A stretch of DNA of 64,000 nucleotides, from contig NZ_PYCN01000011.1 of NCBI RefSeq assembly GCF_003062295.1, forward strand, positions 124,001 through 188,000, in the 5' to 3' direction. A program made the translations under genes and the position numbers. Shown here piece by piece: positions 8,262-17,122 of this stretch; within the stretch, counting starts at the first letter, position 1, and each line of letters opens with the position of its first letter. The notes below the pieces were generated by a model. It searched no databases. It was not told the origin of the DNA and saw only the letters and a program-made list of their open reading frames with translations. This DNA is from Bradyrhizobium algeriense (lineage in GTDB: Bacteria; Pseudomonadota; Alphaproteobacteria; Rhizobiales; Xanthobacteraceae).

Positions 8262-11200
8262 ATGGGAATCAACCAGGGTCCGATCAGTCTCGATCAGAAA
8301 TACACCCAAGGTACGGGGCACATCTTCCTGACCGGCATCCAGGCGCTGGTTCGGCTGCCGATGGCCCAGATCCGCCGCGACCGCGCCGCGGGGCTGAACA
8401 CCGCTGGCTTCATTTCCGGCTACCGCGGCTCGCCGCTCGGCGGCTACGACCAGCAGCTCTTCGCCGCGCGAAAACACCTCGAACAATACAACATCAAGTT
8501 TCAGCCCGGCGTGAACGAAGACCTCGCGGCGACCGCGATCTGGGGTTCGCAGCAGCTCAACCTTTCGCCCGGCGCCAAATATGATGGCGCGGTCGGCATC
8601 TGGTACGGCAAGGGCCCCGGCGTCGACCGCTGCGGCGACGTCTTCCGCCACGGCAATACGGCGGGCTCGGCGAAAAACGGCGGCGTGCTCTGCCTCGCCG
8701 GCGACGACCATGGCGCCAAATCCTCGACCGTTCCCCATCAGTCGGACCACGCCTTCATCTCCGCGCTGATGCCGTATCTCTATCCTTCCAGCATCCACGA
8801 AATCATCGAGATGGGCCTGTTGGGCATCGCGATGTCGCGCTACTCCGGCTGCTGGGTCGGCATGAAGGTGATCACCGAGACGGTGGAGACCACCGCCGAG
8901 ATCGACCTCTCCGACGAGATGACGCCGTTCGCGATCCCGACCGATTTCGAGATGCCGCCGGGTGGACTCAACCTGCGCTGGCCCGATGATCGCTATGCGC
9001 AGGACCTGCGCCTGCAGGATTACAAGGGCTATGCTGCGATTGCGTTTGCGCGCGCCAACAAGATCAACCGCATCACCATGGATTCGCCGAATGCCCGCTA
9101 CGGCATCATGGCATCGGGCAAGAGCTACGAGGACATCCGTCAGGCGCTGCGCGAACTCGGCATCACCGAGGAAGTCGCCGCCAAGATCGGCTTGCGGCTT
9201 TACAAGATCGGCATGCCCTGGCCGCTGGAGCCGGAAGGCGTGCGCAATTTCGCCATCGGCCTCGAGGAAATCTTCATCGTCGAGGAGCGCCGCGAGATCG
9301 TCGAGAATCAAGTCAAACAGGAGCTGTTCAATTGGCGCGACGACGTCCGTCCCCGCATCGTCGGCAAGATGGACGATCACGACAAGCGTTTTCTCACTTT
9401 CGCCGCCGAGCTTAGCGTCGCCTCGCTCGCAAGCTCACTGACCGAACGCCTGCTTCGACTTAATCTCAATCCCGAAATCGCCGCGATGCTCCGCGCCAAG
9501 GCCGACTGGTTCAACGGCCGGCAGGCGACCCAGATGCAAGCGGTCGCCCCCGTCACCCGCACACCCTATTTCTGCTCCGGCTGCCCGCACAACACTTCCA
9601 CCAAGGTGCCCGAGGGCAGCCGCGCCTTTGCCGGCATCGGCTGCCACTTCATGGCGCTGTGGATGGACCGCTCGACCGAGACCTACACCCATATGGGAGG
9701 CGAGGGCGTGCCGTGGGTAGGCGTCGCGCCCTTCACCAAGGAAGAGCACGTATTCGCCAATCTCGGCGACGGCACTTACTTCCACTCCGGCAGCCTCGCG
9801 ATCCGTCAGGCAATCGCGTCAGGCGCCAACATCACCTACAAGCTTCTCTACAACGATGCGACCGCCATGACCGGCGGCCAGCATGTCGACGGCGAATTGT
9901 CGCCGCAGCAGATCACCTTCCAGCTTCACGCCGAAGGCATCCGCAATATCTATCTCGTCTCGGAAAACCCGAGTGCCTATCCGGCGTCCGACATCGCGCC
10001 CGGGGTCAACGTCGCGCATCGCGACGAACTCGACACTGTCCAGAGGACCTGCCGCACGCTGAAGGGCACCTCGGCGATCGTCTTCGTGCAGACCTGCGCC
10101 GCCGAAAAACGCCGCCGCCGCAAGCGCGGCCTGATGGAAGATCCGGCGCGCCGCGTCATGATCAATCCGGCCGTCTGCGAAGGCTGCGGCGATTGTTCTG
10201 TGCAGTCGAACTGCATTTCGGTGGAGCCGTTGGAAACCGAGATGGGCCGCAAGCGCACCATCAACCAGTCGACCTGCAACAAGGACTATTCGTGCCTGAA
10301 GGGCTTTTGCCCGTCCTTCGTCACTGTCGATGGCGGCAAGCCGCGCCGCCGCGCGCCGGCCAACCTTGGCGACGCCGGGCTTGGTGACATCGATCTGCCC
10401 GAGCCGGCCTCGTTTCCGTCGCTGGAGCGGCCCTACAACATCGCGGTCGGCGGTGTCGGCGGCACTGGCGTCTTGACCATCGGCGCGCTGCTCGGCATGG
10501 CCGCGCATATCGAAGGCAAGGCCAGCATGATCCTCGACATGTCCGGCCTCGCGCAAAAGGGCGGCGCGGTGCTGAGCCATGTGCGTCTGTCAGAACATAC
10601 CGCCGACGTCACCTGTTCGCGCATCGTCACCGGCACCGCCGATCTGGTGATGGCGGCCGACGAGGTGGTCGCCGCGGCCAAGGACACCATCACGCTTTGC
10701 GAAGCCAGCCGCACCGTCGGCGTCATCAACACCCACGTCATTCCGACGGCCGACTTTATCCTCAACCGCGATTTCAATTTCCAGAGCCGCAAGGTCAACC
10801 ACGTGCTGGAGACCGAGCTGCGCAAGGACTCTTCCTTCTACGACTTCACCAAGCCCGCCGAAGCGCTGCTGGGCGATTCCATCGCCACCAACATCATGAT
10901 GCTGGGCTACGCCTACCAGAAGGGCCTGCTGCCGCTGTCGGCGAAGGCGATTTTGCAGGCGATCGAGGTCAACGGCGTTTCGATCAAGATGAACACGCAG
11001 GCTTTCCAGCTCGGCCGTCTCGCCGCCGCCGATCCGGCTCGGCTCGAGGCGATGATGAAGGGCCAGGACGAGGTTGTTGCGCCCAAGACGCTGGATGCGA
11101 TGTCGCTCGACGAGATCATCGCCCACCGCAGCGCGCACCTCGCCGAATATCAAAATGCTGCGCTCGCCGAGCGCTATCGCAGCCTCGTTAAGCGAGTGCG

Positions 11201-11765
11201 CGATGCCGCCACCGATGGCGGCTATGGCGAAGCGTTGCCGCGGGCGGTCGCGATCAACTACGCAAAACTGCTCGCCTACAAGGACGAGTACGAAGTCGCG
11301 CGGCTGTTCACCGACGGAAAATTCGAAAAGCAGCTCCGCGACCAGTTCGAAGGCGACTTCAAGTTCAACTTCAATCTGGCGCCACCCATCCTCGGCGGCG
11401 GCCTCGATGCACTCGGCCGGCCGAAGAAGCGGGCCTTCGGCGCGTGGATGATGCCGGCGTTCCGGACGCTGGCAAAACTGCGCTTCCTGCGCGGTACGCC
11501 GTTCGACATCTTCGGCTACAGCCCCGACCGCAAGCTCGAGCGCGACCTGATCGCAGGCTATGAAAAGGACGTCGCCACCGTGCTCGGCCTGCTGTCGCCG
11601 GTGACCCACGATACTGCCGTCGAGATCCTCTCGCTGCCCGACCGCATTCGCGGCTACGGCCCGGTGAAGGAGAAGGCGGTGCAGGACGCCAAGGCCCGCT
11701 ACGCCCAACTCGCCGCCGACCTCGTCAACCCGCCGCCGGCACCGCGGCAACTCGCAGCGGAGTGA
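8262..11765 (+). CDS. Indolepyruvate ferredoxin oxidoreductase, fused single-chain type
   Basis: This 1167-aa enzyme oxidatively decarboxylates aryl 2-oxoacids such as indolepyruvate to the acyl-CoA, passing electrons to ferredoxin. It fuses the alpha and beta parts of archaeal Ior. The N-terminal half has the pyrimidine domain ('GYRGSPLGGYDQQL') and the TPP domain ('LGDGTYFHSG', 'NDATAMTGGQHVDG'). A [4Fe-4S] segment CEGCGDCSVQSNC lies near residue 640, with more Cys in 'CNKDYSCLKGFCP'. The C-terminal gamma-type domain starts 'VGGVGGTGVLTIGALLG'. The start follows GAGGGTGCA. The gene appears monocistronic, as a palindromic repeat follows the stop. Fused forms of this length are usual in Rhizobiales and are linked to aromatic amino-acid breakdown. 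Confidence 0.95.
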   Translation: MGINQGPISLDQKYTQGTGHIFLTGIQALVRLPMAQIRRDRAAGLNTAGFISGYRGSPLGGYDQQLFAARKHLEQYNIKFQPGVNEDLAATAIWGSQQLNLSPGAKYDGAVGIWYGKGPGVDRCGDVFRHGNTAGSAKNGGVLCLAGDDHGAKSSTVPHQSDHAFISALMPYLYPSSIHEIIEMGLLGIAMSRYSGCWVGMKVITETVETTAEIDLSDEMTPFAIPTDFEMPPGGLNLRWPDDRYAQDLRLQDYKGYAAIAFARANKINRITMDSPNARYGIMASGKSYEDIRQALRELGITEEVAAKIGLRLYKIGMPWPLEPEGVRNFAIGLEEIFIVEERREIVENQVKQELFNWRDDVRPRIVGKMDDHDKRFLTFAAELSVASLASSLTERLLRLNLNPEIAAMLRAKADWFNGRQATQMQAVAPVTRTPYFCSGCPHNTSTKVPEGSRAFAGIGCHFMALWMDRSTETYTHMGGEGVPWVGVAPFTKEEHVFANLGDGTYFHSGSLAIRQAIASGANITYKLLYNDATAMTGGQHVDGELSPQQITFQLHAEGIRNIYLVSENPSAYPASDIAPGVNVAHRDELDTVQRTCRTLKGTSAIVFVQTCAAEKRRRRKRGLMEDPARRVMINPAVCEGCGDCSVQSNCISVEPLETEMGRKRTINQSTCNKDYSCLKGFCPSFVTVDGGKPRRRAPANLGDAGLGDIDLPEPASFPSLERPYNIAVGGVGGTGVLTIGALLGMAAHIEGKASMILDMSGLAQKGGAVLSHVRLSEHTADVTCSRIVTGTADLVMAADEVVAAAKDTITLCEASRTVGVINTHVIPTADFILNRDFNFQSRKVNHVLETELRKDSSFYDFTKPAEALLGDSIATNIMMLGYAYQKGLLPLSAKAILQAIEVNGVSIKMNTQAFQLGRLAAADPARLEAMMKGQDEVVAPKTLDAMSLDEIIAHRSAHLAEYQNAALAERYRSLVKRVRDAATDGGYGEALPRAVAINYAKLLAYKDEYEVARLFTDGKFEKQLRDQFEGDFKFNFNLAPPILGGGLDALGRPKKRAFGAWMMPAFRTLAKLRFLRGTPFDIFGYSPDRKLERDLIAGYEKDVATVLGLLSPVTHDTAVEILSLPDRIRGYGPVKEKAVQDAKARYAQLAADLVNPPPAPRQLAAE

Positions 11766-11769
11766 TTGC

Positions 11770-11868
11770 GTAGGGTGGGCGTGGGCAAAGGCGCACTTGC
11801 GCCGTGCCCATCATCTCTCGACGGTCGTTGTCCGGAATGGTGGGCACGCTTCGCTTTGCCCACCCTAC
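11770..11868. repeat. Palindromic intergenic repeat (GTAGGGTGGGC family, copy 1)
   Basis: The ends GTAGGGTGGGC and GCCCACCCTAC are exact reverse complements, with an inner pair 'ggcgcacttgcgcc'. It lies between convergent genes. A diverged copy is at 12603-12690. Confidence 0.8.
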
Positions 11869-11879
11869 AAAGCGCCGCC

Positions 11880-12527
11880 TCAGTACAGCCTTTCCCTGTT
11901 GGCTGTCTCGATGATGGCCTGCATTTCGTCGACGCTTTTTTGCGGCTTGGCGTGGGCGACCAGCGTTTCTGCAAAAGATGGCACGTCTGCCGGGTCCTCC
12001 CACGTATCAGGCTGCCAGAGGCCGGATCTGATCATGCACTTCGGGCAGTGTGAGAAGACCTTTTCCACCCCTACGACCAGGACGTGATTGGGCGCCTTGC
12101 CATTCACCTTCATCATATCTCGGAGGGACTCGTCTCTTACGATAATTGCCTTCCCGCTCACGCGAAGAGTGTGCGTCACGCCCGGAATGAGGAAAATTAG
12201 TCCGACGTTCGGATTGCGTAGCACGTTACGGAAGGTATCCAAGCGACGGTTGCCGAGCCGGTCGGGAATCGCAAGGGTGTGCTCGTCCAGAACTTTCACG
12301 AAGCCGGCAGAGTCGCCCTTGGGTGAGATGTCGAGCAAGCCGGCCTCGCCTGCGGAGGCAACGAAGGCGAATGGCGCGCGCTCAATGAACGTGCGTGCAA
12401 TGTGGTCGATAGCTGTGATGACCTTAGCCAACGAATGGCTGGGGGGGTCGCCGACGACGGCCCGGAGCTCCGCCTCGCTCGCGACGACTTCGCGGAAACG
12501 TTCTCGCAACTCACTAATCGCAGCCAT
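11880..12527 (-). CDS. PPOX-class flavin-reductase-fold protein (MSMEG_1061-like)
   Basis: This 215-aa protein belongs to the split-barrel pyridoxamine-5'-phosphate-oxidase-like superfamily. The ATG at 12527 follows GGGGGAG by eight bases; an ATG ten codons earlier is less well placed. Characteristic strands are 'PFAFVASAGEAGLLDISPKGD', 'RLGNRRLDTFRNVLRNPNVGLIFLIPG' and 'LRVSGKAIIVRD', which form an FMN-type cleft. A Cys pair (SHCPKCM) follows. Members usually bind FMN or F420, and some are annotated as probable pyridoxamine oxidases without proof. It stands alone between two palindromic repeats. Confidence 0.88.
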   Translation of the reverse strand: MAAISELRERFREVVASEAELRAVVGDPPSHSLAKVITAIDHIARTFIERAPFAFVASAGEAGLLDISPKGDSAGFVKVLDEHTLAIPDRLGNRRLDTFRNVLRNPNVGLIFLIPGVTHTLRVSGKAIIVRDESLRDMMKVNGKAPNHVLVVGVEKVFSHCPKCMIRSGLWQPDTWEDPADVPSFAETLVAHAKPQKSVDEMQAIIETANRERLY

Positions 12528-12602
12528 GCCGCAATCTCCCCCTACTTGAAGTGTCAAAATCTATCCTACGAAAGCGAACGTGTCGATGTTCGGCAGCACT
12601 GC

Positions 12603-12690
12603 GTAGGGTAGCAAAGGCGCTCTTCGCGTCGTGCCACCGTCCAACGCTCCGCTCGCGAATGGTGGGCACGTTTCGCTCTACCCACCCTAC
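12603..12690. repeat. Palindromic intergenic repeat (GTAGGGTGGGC family, copy 2)
   Basis: The left end is GTAGGGTAGC and the right end TCTACCCACCCTAC. The interior 'ggtgggcacgtttcgctcta' matches copy 1 closely. It separates divergent genes at 11880-12527 and 12836. Confidence 0.75.
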
Positions 12691-12835
12691 GGCGCTAGGG
12701 CGTGAACCCAAAAAGTACCAGCGAACTGCCCAGTTGAGTCAGACCTTGTCTCCAGAGCTTCGATGGGGTGTAGTCGTCATCAGCTTGTCACTGCGTTGAC
12801 GCATTGCCTGCTTCACAACAGCAACGGGTTAGCGG

Positions 12836-13819
12836 ATGGACCAAGCCCTCGCCGATATCGGCATCATCTCTGCCTATCGCTTCGCGGGCGACGGCTCCGC
12901 GACGAAGCTCGACGTCGCCAACCTCGATGCGGAACTCGCGGATCCGCACGGCTGGCTTTGGCTGCATTTCAATCTGTCCAACCGTCGCTGCCACGACTGG
13001 CTCGCCAGGAGTGCTGCGCTGTCCGATGTCGCGCGCGAGACCCTGATCGATGCCGACGAGCATATCCGCCTCGATATTTTCGACGAGGAGATCGCCGGCG
13101 TTTTGCCCGACCTGCATCAGGAGTTCATGCAGGAGGGCGACGATCTCCTGCGGGTCCACTTTGCGATCTCGTCGAAGCTGATGGTCACCGCCCGGCGCAA
13201 GCCGCTGCGCGCGATCGAGCTGACACGGCGTGCGATCGATAGCGGCCGCAAGTTTCCCACCCCGGTGTCGCTGTTCGATGCGATCGTCGACCAGTTCGCC
13301 GATGTGATCGGACGCTATTCGGCGGGCCTCGGCGACGAGCTCGACATCGTCGAGGATCATGTCCTGCACGACGAGATCGACGAAGAGCGATTGCGGCTCG
13401 GCCGCGTGCGCCTGCAAGCGATCCGCACGCGGCGGCAGCTCTCGCAGATCCGGGCGCTGTTTCACCGCATGGAGACGCGCGAGGACGTCGAATCCGAAAC
13501 CCTGCTGTCGGCAATGCGCAAGCTTGCGCAGAAGTTCGACGCGCTCGACTACGAGTTCAGCGCGGTCTATGAGCGCGCGCGGCTGCTGCAGGACGAGATC
13601 GCCGGCCGCATGACGGCGATCACCAACCGCCGCCTGTTCACGCTGTCGGTCCTGACCGCGTGCATGCTGCCCTCGACGCTGGTCACCGGCTTCTTCGGCA
13701 TGAACACCAAGGACATGCCGTTCCAGGACGGCGACGGCGGCACCTGGTACGCGCTTCTGATGGTGATCGCCGCGGGAGCACTGACCTGGTGGCTGCTCAG
13801 GCGGACCAAGGCGCTGTAG
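12836..13819 (+). CDS. CorA-family divalent metal transporter (ZntB-like)
   Basis: This 327-aa inner-membrane transporter moves Mg2+ or Zn2+. The N-terminal 230 residues form the cytoplasmic funnel with a long charged helix (about 130-250). Two C-terminal membrane helices follow, starting around 262. The first ends with the family signature GMN in 'GFFGMNTKDMPF', and the second is 'WYALLMVIAAGALTWWLL'. The tail RRTKAL is basic. The sequence favours the ZntB branch (zinc) over classical CorA because of 'DGDGG' in place of the usual post-GMN loop, but this is a weak inference. It is transcribed alone. Confidence 0.92.
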   Translation: MDQALADIGIISAYRFAGDGSATKLDVANLDAELADPHGWLWLHFNLSNRRCHDWLARSAALSDVARETLIDADEHIRLDIFDEEIAGVLPDLHQEFMQEGDDLLRVHFAISSKLMVTARRKPLRAIELTRRAIDSGRKFPTPVSLFDAIVDQFADVIGRYSAGLGDELDIVEDHVLHDEIDEERLRLGRVRLQAIRTRRQLSQIRALFHRMETREDVESETLLSAMRKLAQKFDALDYEFSAVYERARLLQDEIAGRMTAITNRRLFTLSVLTACMLPSTLVTGFFGMNTKDMPFQDGDGGTWYALLMVIAAGALTWWLLRRTKAL

Positions 13820-13954
13820 GCCCGATCATGGTGTGCCTGTCGCCTCCGTCGACACGCCCGCGAAGTAGGCATCGCCGCGGCTATGCCGAACATGGTCCGT
13901 GCTCGCGTCATGCCGCGACTTGCGTCTCAACAAAGACCAGAGCAGTTGCGTGGG

Positions 13955-13982
13955 GTGGGTTTAGCTAGCAAAGCGAACCCAC
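13955..13982. repeat. Short inverted repeat, terminator-like
   Basis: GTGGGTT and AACCCAC flank 'tagctagcaaagcg' and are followed by 'tatttttcc'. It could terminate the CorA transcript, 135 bases after its stop, or be a relic of the dispersed GTGGGTT repeat type. The bases from 13820 to 14050 hold no gene. Confidence 0.45.
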
Positions 13983-14050
13983 TATTTTTCCTATGAATCG
14001 TGGCATGATAGGGTACGCCTGCGTTCACCCATCATGACCCGATGTGATTC

Positions 14051-14560
14051 ATGCTTACAGCCCTTGATGCCGACCCTGGACGACTGGACCAACACGAGCA
14101 AAGCTTCGTTCAGCAAATTCGCGAACATGGCTGGTTCGGCGCGCATGTCGGGGCAGACGACGTAGGGCCTGGTTTCTCCTACACAACCGGCTACTGGCTG
14201 AAGTTCAGCTTTCCGGAGGTGATACTGTTCTCAATGTCGAAAGAGACTGCCCAGGATACGTTTTGGCACATCTATCGCGAACTCGAAGCGGGGCGACGCC
14301 TGCCCGTTGGCGAACCAACCGGCGAGATATTTGGGAATGCAGCAGCGGTACTTCTCCCGGTGGCGCTTGAGCAGTATGAAGCCCACCTTGGCTGGAGCAG
14401 ATGGTTTTATGGAAATGACAGTTTCGAGTGTCTCCAGCTTGTGTTTCCGGATCGAGGCGGAGAGTTTCCGTGGACGTCAGGATCGTCAGCGGATTTCCGA
14501 ACTGCTCAACCCGATCTAACCGTCGGCAATTGGTTTGGCCTGCGCGCTCGCCAAAACTGA
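14051..14560 (+). CDS. DUF4262 domain protein
   Basis: This 169-aa protein of unknown function has the DUF4262 pattern. An N-terminal helix ('DQHEQSFVQQIREHGWFG') is followed by 'GPGFSYTTGYWLKFSFPEVILFSM', then a C-terminal beta-rich part ending 'NWFGLRARQN'. There is no signal peptide or membrane segment. The start lacks a clear ribosome binding site. It sits alone, followed by about 800 bases of repeat. DUF4262 proteins are often encoded near mobile or toxin-related regions, but nothing here ties it to one. Confidence 0.8.
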   Translation: MLTALDADPGRLDQHEQSFVQQIREHGWFGAHVGADDVGPGFSYTTGYWLKFSFPEVILFSMSKETAQDTFWHIYRELEAGRRLPVGEPTGEIFGNAAAVLLPVALEQYEAHLGWSRWFYGNDSFECLQLVFPDRGGEFPWTSGSSADFRTAQPDLTVGNWFGLRARQN

Positions 14561-14565
14561 TCGCC

Positions 14566-15240
14566 CGTCAGGGCAAATCACGTCCAAAAATACGCCAAAA
14601 CCCGCTGCGCCAAAAAACGAATTTTACCCGCCATTTCAACGTGATTTGGGTCGTCCAGATTGCGCGGCAAAAATATATTGCTTCTCAATTTCCCCCAAAT
14701 CAGCTCCATCTTCGCGCCATCCCGCCTCATGAAGAGGGGCGTACGCGTCGTCACGATACGTGGAGTGCGGGTTGCGGTGGACGCGATAGCGTTGCGCGCG
14801 CGAGGCATTGCAGGGCGGTCTCAGGCTTTGTGCTTGAGACTGTGAGCGATTGATCCGCGCAGGACGAGCGGCGCAGTTCGCGTACGGCAAAAGCGTGTGG
14901 TTCTGGCACCCGTGGCTGGTGTCAAATCGGCGGAGGTTTTCGCAAGCCCAACCGGGTTCGCAAAACCGTCAATTCGCCGATGACGGAGGCAAGAGGAATT
15001 CGTCTCCGGGGAGAGCGCGCCATAAGCCATCAAACCATTGCGCAGGGAAGGCCGGATGCTCTCCGCTGGACCTGTATGCTCGTGTGCGCACTTCTTTGTG
15101 CCATTGCACACGAGACCGCGGGTGCAGCGCGCACCCGGTCTTCCCTGCGCCCTCTATCTCGAAGAGGGTCGAGCGGCCAGCTACAACTCGGGCGCGTCGC
15201 GCCGCGAGAACGCACCGGCATATCCGCCTCTCACGCCCTG
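14566..15240. repeat. Large dispersed repeat element, copy A, with nested stem core
   Basis: This gap without a convincing protein gene carries a sequence that recurs in reverse complement at about 47700-48075. The core (15040-15168) folds as nested stems. GCGCAGGGAAGGCCGG (15040-15055) pairs with CCGGTCTTCCCTGCGC (15135-15150). CTCGTGTGC (15079-15087) pairs with GCACACGAG (15106-15114). A small hairpin GGGTGC/GCACCC lies at 15120-15136, and CCCTCT/AGAGGG follows. Short open frames here run in several phases and are not conserved between copies, so I do not call genes. From 15241 to 15378 I see only the leader of the thiolase gene. I believe this element is abundant in Bradyrhizobium, but the window itself shows only two copies. 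Confidence 0.7.
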
Positions 15241-15378
15241 ATATGATGTCCGCGGATAATCATCCCGGCTTGAGTCCGGTCGCTGCCTGTCTCGCCCTGC
15301 GGAATATCTCGGCGCTTGCCAAGGCAGCCCTGACAGGCCAGAAAAAACCTGGAAGAAGAAACGCCAACGGAGAACGAT

Positions 15379-16527
15379 TTGACCATCAAGGGCAAAGCCT
15401 ACATTGCCGGGATCTACGAGCATCCCACCCGGCACGCACCCGATAAATCAACCGCGCAGTTGCACGCCGAAGTCGCCAAGGGGGCGATCGAGGATGCCGG
15501 GCTGACCAAAGCCGATATTGACGGCTATTTCTGCGCCGGCGACGCCCCTGGCGGCCTTTGGCCGATGGTCGATTACCTCGGCCTCAAGGTTCGCCATATG
15601 GATTCCACCGAGACCGGCGGCTGTTCCTATTTGATCCATCTCGGCCACGCGGCGGAAGCGATCGCGGCGGGCAAATGCTCGATCGCGCTGGTCACGCTCG
15701 CCGGCAAGCCGCGCACCGGTGTGATGCCGCCGCGCGCCGCAGGCGCGGAAGCCGATTTCGAGGCGGCCTATGGGGCCACCACCCACAATGCCTACGGCAT
15801 GTGTGCCATGCGCCATATGCACGACTACGGTACCACAAGCGAACAGCTCGCCTGGATCAAGGTCGCGGCTTCCCATCACGCCCAGTACAACCCGCACGCG
15901 ATGTTGAAAGAGGTCGTCACCGTCGAGGACGTCATCAACTCGCCGATGATCTCGGACCCGCTGCACCGCATGGATTGCTGCGTCGTCACCGATGGCGGCG
16001 GCGCGATGATCGTGACGACGCCGGAGATCGCGAGGAGCCTGAAGAAGCCGCTGGTGCGGCTGATCGGCCATGGCGAGGCGATGAAGGGCCCGCGCGGCGG
16101 CAAGGATCTCGACCTGACTTATTCCGCCGGCGTCTGGTCCGGCCCGCGCGCCTTCGAGGAAGCGGGCATCACGCCAAAGGACATCAAATACGCCTCGATC
16201 TATGACAGCTTCACCATCACGGTTTTGATGCAGCTCGAAGACCTCGGCTTCTGCAAGAAGGGCGAGGGTGGCAAGTTCGTCTCCGACGGCAATCTGATTT
16301 CGGGCGTCGGCAAGCTGCCGTTCAACACCGACGGCGGCGGCCTCTGCAGCAACCACCCGGTCAACCGCGGCGGCATGACCAAAATTCTCGAGGCGGTCCG
16401 TCAGTTGCGCGGCGAAGCCCATCCGAAGGTGCAGGTGCCGAATTGCGACCTCGCAATCGCCCATGGCACCGGCGGACTTCTCGGCGTGCGTCACGCCGCC
16501 TCAACCTGCATTCTGGAGCGCGTTTGA
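15379..16527 (+). CDS. Thiolase-like acetyl-CoA acetyltransferase family enzyme (SCP-x type)
   Basis: This 382-aa thiolase-fold enzyme probably acts on a 3-oxoacyl-CoA. The start is TTG at 15379, seven bases after GGAG. The nucleophilic-Cys region is 'TETGGCSYLIHLGHA' (Cys about 82). The C-terminal catalytic segments are 'NHPVNRGG' and 'AIAHGTGGLLG', with the His of the non-decarboxylating group. It lacks the second Cys motif of classical degradative thiolases, as in SCP-x and DUF35-paired types. The next gene (DUF35 OB-fold) overlaps it by one base (TGATG). Such pairs form a complex in which the OB-fold protein is needed for activity. Confidence 0.9.
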   Translation: MTIKGKAYIAGIYEHPTRHAPDKSTAQLHAEVAKGAIEDAGLTKADIDGYFCAGDAPGGLWPMVDYLGLKVRHMDSTETGGCSYLIHLGHAAEAIAAGKCSIALVTLAGKPRTGVMPPRAAGAEADFEAAYGATTHNAYGMCAMRHMHDYGTTSEQLAWIKVAASHHAQYNPHAMLKEVVTVEDVINSPMISDPLHRMDCCVVTDGGGAMIVTTPEIARSLKKPLVRLIGHGEAMKGPRGGKDLDLTYSAGVWSGPRAFEEAGITPKDIKYASIYDSFTITVLMQLEDLGFCKKGEGGKFVSDGNLISGVGKLPFNTDGGGLCSNHPVNRGGMTKILEAVRQLRGEAHPKVQVPNCDLAIAHGTGGLLGVRHAASTCILERV

Positions 16528-16916
16528 TGGCTGAAACGAAAAAATATCCGGCGCCGGTGACCAATCCCGAGACCGCGCAGTTCTGGGAAGCGGCCAAGGC
16601 CGGCAAGTTCATGATCAAGCGCTGCACCGCCTGCGGCGAGCCGCACTACTTCCCGCGCTCGATCTGCCCGTTCTGCTTCTCCGACAAGACGGTGTGGGAA
16701 GAAAGCTCGGGTGAAGCCACGATCTACACCTACAGCCTGATGCGCAAATCGCCGACCGGGCCGTATGCGATCGCCTATGTCACGCTGAAGGAAGGCCCGT
16801 CGTTGCAGACCAACATTGTCGATTGCGATCTTGAGAAGCTGAAGATCGGCCAGAAGGTGAAGGTGGTGTTCAAGCCGACCGACGGCGCGCCATTGCCGTT
16901 CTTCACGGCGGCCTAG
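16527..16916 (+). CDS. Zn-ribbon OB-fold acyl-CoA-binding partner (DUF35)
   Basis: This 129-aa protein is made of a rubredoxin-like zinc ribbon (CTACGEPHYFPRSICPFC, residues about 34-51) and an OB fold ('GEATIYTYSLMRKSPTGPYAIAYVTL'). Its ATG overlaps the thiolase stop, indicating translational coupling. DUF35 proteins bind thiolase-like enzymes and help hold the CoA substrate, so this is the expected partner of the enzyme at 15379-16527. There is no signal peptide. A palindromic repeat separates it from the MaoC gene. Confidence 0.92.
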   Translation: MAETKKYPAPVTNPETAQFWEAAKAGKFMIKRCTACGEPHYFPRSICPFCFSDKTVWEESSGEATIYTYSLMRKSPTGPYAIAYVTLKEGPSLQTNIVDCDLEKLKIGQKVKVVFKPTDGAPLPFFTAA

Positions 16917-16920
16917 AGTC

Positions 16921-17075
16921 CTCCCTTCTCCCCTTGTGGGAGAAGGTGCCTTCGCTGAAAGCGAAGGCGGATGAGGGTTCTCTCCGCGAGCACTGTGCTT
17001 GCGGAGAGAACCCCTCACCCAAGCGAGTTTGTGGCTAGCGCCGGTGATGCCCTCTCCCACAAGGGGAGAGGGCGC
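16921..17075. repeat. Composite palindromic repeat inside the acyl-CoA operon
   Basis: The left end 'cttctccccttgtgggagaa' and right end 'ccctctcccacaaggggaga' are near reverse complements. The interior has 'ccttcgctgaaagcgaagg' and 'ggttctctccgcgagcactg' paired with 'tgcggagagaacc'. It lies between two co-oriented genes and so would be transcribed as a long hairpin. Confidence 0.8.
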
Positions 17076-17122
17076 AGCAACAGGCGCCGGTGAAGAAAGA
17101 TTTCGGGAGAGAGAGTTCAAAC

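Noticed and set aside
14850-15446. Open frames within the large repeat, including one of about 198 codons
   Set aside because: They run in several phases, are not kept between copies A and B, and coincide with paired stems.
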